Assembly (NCBI GenBank): GCA_937880705.1
Contig: CALGRZ010000062.1
Coordinates: forward strand, 1-15,767
Source: an uncultured Alistipes sp.
GTDB lineage: Bacteria > Bacteroidota > Bacteroidia > Bacteroidales > Rikenellaceae
Reading direction: 5' to 3'
DNA length: 15,767 bases
Every line of letters starts with the position of its first letter. The stretch's first letter is position 1. The notes beneath the pieces are model-generated. The model did no database searches. It was not told the DNA's origin and saw nothing but the letters and a program-made list of their open reading frames with translations. Positions 12,764-15,767 of this stretch are shown here, in pieces. The position numbers and the translations under genes are program-made.

Positions 12764-15496
12764 TTAGAAGCTAATCTTAAGACGGAGTGTGTAGGTACGG
12801 CCAAATGAGTACATCACGGCGTAGCAGTCCTGCCAGCCCTTGGTGTCGGTGCCGCACTGTGCATCCATCACATAGTTGTAGTCGTAGAGGTTGTTCACAT
12901 TGCCATAGAGCGTAGCGCGTACCTTGCCAATGTTGAACGAGTAGCTTGCCGAGAGGTCAACCTGATGGCCTACGGGAATCTGCCAGGGGTCATTAACCGT
13001 TACGGCGCTATTTGCCACAGCCGTAGAGCCGAGGTAGAAGTCGGCATAGTTGCGAGCGTAGAGGTTGAAGTTGGCGCTGAGGCGCAAGCCCTTCAAGGGG
13101 AAGAAGTCTGCACCGATAGCTGCTGTGGTCTGTGCCGAGCCAGCTACATGTACGCCCTTCTGCTTAAGCTCAATCCAAGCGTGGTCCTCGGCCATAATGC
13201 CCGAAGCCACGGTACCGTCCATCTTAGCGGTCATAGGCTGACCCTGAGAGTCGTAGTAGTAACCCTTGGCATTGCTGCTCCATACCCAGTCGCCCCACGA
13301 GAGCATACCTGTAAGGTTCAACCAGTGTGTAGCGCGGTAGTTAAGGTCGAGCTCAACACCTGCGTGGCGAGCGTCGATGCCGGTGAGGTTTACACGGGCG
13401 TAGTCGCCGTTAGACATAAGCTTCGAACGAACATCTGACTTATCCATCCAGAGGGTGTAGTAGCCGTTGATGTTCATACGGAAGTTGCCAGCACGCAAGC
13501 CATAGCCACCCTCAACCGAGAATACCTTCTCGTTAACAGCATCGGGGTTGGTCATATGCGAGGTTGTAGACTGGAGGAATGCACCACCTGAGAAGAAGGG
13601 GGCACGCGAGATGTAACCAACATTGAGGAAGAGGTTCGAGCGGTCGGTAACATTCCAGTTTACACCCGCCTTAGCGGTAAATCCTATGAAGTTCATAGTC
13701 TCCGAGCGCTGGTGTGCCTCATCGTAGTAGAAGCGGTCAACACGCCAGTAGCCGGTGTTCGATACAGAGCCCGATACGAAGGCGTTAACCTTGTTCTTTG
13801 TCCACTCCAACTGAGCAAATACGCCCTCCTGGTGTACATGGCCATCGTAGTCGCGATATACGATATCGCCTACCGAGAGCTTCTCATACTTCCAGTTGGG
13901 GTCGGCAGCTGCGGCGTTGTTCTCAGGCTTAACATTCTTACGGTCGGCATCATCAATGAAGTATGCACCATCGTAGAGGTCGATAATCTCGTTGGTGTGC
14001 TCACCTACATAGTAACGAACATCGACACCTGCCGAGAGCTCCAAGCCGGGGAGTAGCTCGTTGGTGTAGGTAGACAAAAGACCATACCACATATGGTTGT
14101 TCAACGACTTCGACATCACCATACGCGAACCATCAAGGCTCTCAGCATTCAAGGTCTGAATTGCGCCATAGTCGAATGTACCGTCTGGCTTACGAAGGCA
14201 AAGCTGAGTGCCCATATCGCTGACTACCGAGTTGTAGAGGAGCTGACCATTTGATGAGCCGTTCCACATAGCACGGTCTGCCGAGGTACGACCCTGACCA
14301 GAGTAGCCCGAACCACGACCGATAGATACATAGAGAGCTGTCGAAAGCGACGATTTGTAGTCAATCTGCCACTGGTGGTTCAACGAAATCTGAGGCTTGT
14401 GGTACTCATTGACCATCGAAGAGCGCTCCTTGCCGTTGTTGTCGAAACCGTAAACGGCGTTGTAGCGATACTTGTTCTTCTCGCCGGTCCACTTTGCTAC
14501 CTCGTTCCAACCCTCAATCGAGAGACCTGCATAGAGGGGCTTACGCTGGTTGTGCTTCTGGGGAGCACCAAATGCGGTAAGCGAGAGCTGGTGGTCATCG
14601 TTGATACGCTTCGAGACATTTACAAACCAGTTGTAACCCTCGTAGCCAGTACCCTGAATGTAGCCATCGCCCCAACGCTTCGAGAAGAGCACGCTCATTG
14701 CCCAGCCATTCTTCGTAAGACCTGTCGAGAGGCTCAACGAGAGGGTGTTGGCGCCATCGTTACCTACGCCGTAAGATACTGTACCACCGCGCTTAGCGTC
14801 GATAGTGTTTGTAACGATGTTGATAGTACCACCTACCGAGGGTGACGAGATCTTCGAAGCACCCATACCACGCTGTGTCTGCATCGAGCGTGTGACATCC
14901 GACAAACCTGCCCAGTTAGACCAGTAAACACCGCCCCACTCCATATCGTTCACGGGGACACCATTCACCATCACAGCGACATTTGCCGACTTGAAACCAC
15001 GCATATTGATCTTCGAGTCGCCATAGCCACCGCCATCCTTCGTAACATAGACGCCGGGGGTAGACTTCAATACCTCAGGGAACTCCTGACCACCGAGCTT
15101 GAACTCGATCTCCGAAGCCTCTACGGTAGATACGGCAACGGGGGTGCGACGCTGTACGGCCAACGACTGGGTGATAACCACATCGTCCATAGCGATAGCG
15201 TCAGACTCCATCTTAATCATACCAAACTTCTGACGAGGAACCTTAGTATCCACATCAAGAGTCTGGGTCTTGTAGTTCAGATACGAGATCTGAATCTGGC
15301 TGGCACCATCGCGGAGCTTCATCTCGAAGTTACCGCCAAGGTCGGTGCTCGTACCCTGAGTCGTTCCGGGGACAACGACCGAAGCACCTACCAAGGGCTG
15401 CTCCGCATCGTCGACAACCGTACCCGACACGATAGTCTGTGCATTGGCCATAACACCAATGAAAAGACCACACATCAGAAGTAAAAGTTTCTTCAT
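12764..15496 (-). CDS. TonB-dependent outer-membrane receptor with CarboxypepD-regulatory-like N-terminal domain
   Basis: A 910-residue outer-membrane receptor. A signal peptide (1-20, likely cut after NAQ) precedes a carboxypeptidase-regulatory-like beta domain (about 22-98, VSGTVVDDAEQPLVGASVVV at 23-42). The segment DDVVIT (104-109) could act as the TonB box. The plug domain follows (about 115-230), with PEVLKSTPGVYV (140-151), INMRGF (163-168), VMVNGVPVND (175-184) and SSPSVGGTINIV (217-228). A 22-strand barrel fills the rest and ends in the terminal strand YTLRLKISF. There is no STN domain for anti-sigma signalling. The length is below that of typical SusC (about 1000), and the companion is not SusD, so a non-SusCD transporter is more likely. 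The ligand is unknown. It has its own promoter box at 15596 and is followed 14 bases later by the lipoprotein gene. Energy would come from a TonB such as that at 4207. Confidence 0.94.
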   Translation of the reverse strand: MKKLLLLMCGLFIGVMANAQTIVSGTVVDDAEQPLVGASVVVPGTTQGTSTDLGGNFEMKLRDGASQIQISYLNYKTQTLDVDTKVPRQKFGMIKMESDAIAMDDVVITQSLAVQRRTPVAVSTVEASEIEFKLGGQEFPEVLKSTPGVYVTKDGGGYGDSKINMRGFKSANVAVMVNGVPVNDMEWGGVYWSNWAGLSDVTRSMQTQRGMGASKISSPSVGGTINIVTNTIDAKRGGTVSYGVGNDGANTLSLSLSTGLTKNGWAMSVLFSKRWGDGYIQGTGYEGYNWFVNVSKRINDDHQLSLTAFGAPQKHNQRKPLYAGLSIEGWNEVAKWTGEKNKYRYNAVYGFDNNGKERSSMVNEYHKPQISLNHQWQIDYKSSLSTALYVSIGRGSGYSGQGRTSADRAMWNGSSNGQLLYNSVVSDMGTQLCLRKPDGTFDYGAIQTLNAESLDGSRMVMSKSLNNHMWYGLLSTYTNELLPGLELSAGVDVRYYVGEHTNEIIDLYDGAYFIDDADRKNVKPENNAAAADPNWKYEKLSVGDIVYRDYDGHVHQEGVFAQLEWTKNKVNAFVSGSVSNTGYWRVDRFYYDEAHQRSETMNFIGFTAKAGVNWNVTDRSNLFLNVGYISRAPFFSGGAFLQSTTSHMTNPDAVNEKVFSVEGGYGLRAGNFRMNINGYYTLWMDKSDVRSKLMSNGDYARVNLTGIDARHAGVELDLNYRATHWLNLTGMLSWGDWVWSSNAKGYYYDSQGQPMTAKMDGTVASGIMAEDHAWIELKQKGVHVAGSAQTTAAIGADFFPLKGLRLSANFNLYARNYADFYLGSTAVANSAVTVNDPWQIPVGHQVDLSASYSFNIGKVRATLYGNVNNLYDYNYVMDAQCGTDTKGWQDCYAVMYSFGRTYTLRLKISF

Positions 15497-15595
15497 AAGC
15501 AGTTAATTTATAACAAGTTAATAAAAGTTGTTCGGGTCTATATATCGACAGGGATATATGCCTATTAGGGGCTCTAAGCACTCCCTTCAATGTCG

Positions 15596-15603
15596 CAAAT
15601 ATA
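15596..15603 (-). promoter_or_regulatory. Putative -7 promoter element for the receptor-lipoprotein operon
   Basis: On the minus strand this reads TATATTTG, a full match to TAnnTTTG, about 100 bases before the receptor start. The resulting leader of roughly 90 bases carries a 7-base-pair inverted repeat (15540-15546 with 15553-15559). No convincing TTTG -33 box is seen at the expected distance. The upstream side there is the T tract of the neighbouring terminator. Confidence 0.55.
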
Positions 15604-15621
15604 ACAAATTTTTTTTAGAAT

Positions 15622-15663
15622 AAAAAAAAGAGGAGCAACCCTCCCTTCAAAAGAGTTGCTCCC
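15622..15663 (-). terminator. Strong intrinsic terminator of the gene at the right edge
   Basis: Read on the minus strand, GGAGCAAC (15662-15655) pairs with GTTGCTCC (15639-15632) around a 15-base loop and is followed by TCTTTTTTTT. This is a textbook rho-independent terminator for a minus-strand gene ending just to its right. It insulates the receptor promoter, which begins about 20 bases further on. Confidence 0.85.
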
Positions 15664-15694
15664 GATACCGTTTATTTGGTATTGTGTGGCGATA

Positions 15695-15767
15695 TTATCT
15701 TACCGCAACGACCTTGCCTGAGTGGCGGTCTACGACCATAGCCTGAGCGCGTGTCGATGAGTTGAGC
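15695..15767 (-). CDS. C-terminal end of an unidentified protein (runs off right edge)
   Basis: The minus strand holds 23 codons ending in TAA at 15697-15695. The encoded tail includes AQAMVVDRHSGKVVAVR. This frame is preferred over the other two because its stop lies about 30 bases before a strong terminator in the same direction and its codon use resembles the neighbours (GTC, GCG, CGC, GGC). Another frame also stays open to the edge but gives an arginine/proline-rich, unlikely sequence. Too little is present to name a family. Confidence 0.55.
   Translation of the reverse strand, partial: LNSSTRAQAMVVDRHSGKVVAVR

Noticed and set aside
15497..15595. Possible riboswitch, such as a cobalamin riboswitch, in the receptor leader
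   Set aside because: The leader is under 100 bases, too short for a cobalamin riboswitch, and I see no conserved B12-box-like sequence.

Overview
The window looks like a chromosomal segment of a gut-type Bacteroidales bacterium, most likely Rikenellaceae/Alistipes-like. This is inferred from the gene families (GH92, GH97, a TonB-dependent receptor with a carboxypeptidase-regulatory-like domain, a TonB with an acidic spacer), from promoter elements of the Bacteroidetes form TAnnTTTG, from the absence of clear Shine-Dalgarno sequences, and from a moderately high GC content. It mixes core housekeeping genes with two accessory modules. I see no rRNA or tRNA gene, insertion sequence, CRISPR array or prophage.

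Left block, minus strand (about 1-4045): rlmN, then a GH97 glycosidase, then a GH92 alpha-mannosidase that runs off the left edge. The gaps are 27 and 3 bases, so the three genes can share one transcript. The GH92 gene has no stop inside the window, but its N-terminal family signatures are clear. GH97 and GH92 are both exported enzymes that remove alpha-linked terminal sugars, and together they look like part of a small glycan-degrading locus.

Centre, plus strand (4207-9921): tonB with its own promoter and a hairpin terminator, then hflX, upp and a monofunctional aspartate kinase in close succession (gaps of 30 and 37 bases), then dnaB with its own promoter. The dnaB start is best placed at 8353, because the likely promoter lies inside the longer open frame. 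Two long perfect inverted repeats follow dnaB, between it and the convergent gene.

Right block, minus strand (10113-15496): a 910-residue TonB-dependent receptor followed after 14 bases by an 878-residue lipoprotein. The lipoprotein has a tandem duplication of about 180 residues (probably OB-like beta domains) and three copies of a shorter 'DY..I ... YP ... V.Y' module. This pair is not a recognisable SusC/SusD pair and is the most interesting accessory system here: a probable outer-membrane uptake or surface-binding pair of unknown ligand, energised by a TonB such as the one encoded about 8 kb away. Upstream of the receptor are a Bacteroidetes-type promoter and a strong minus-strand terminator that closes a further gene, of which only the last 23 codons are present at the right edge.

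No stretch longer than 300 bases lacks a gene. The longest intergenic gaps are 9922-10112 and 15497-15694, and both hold hairpins or promoter elements described below.
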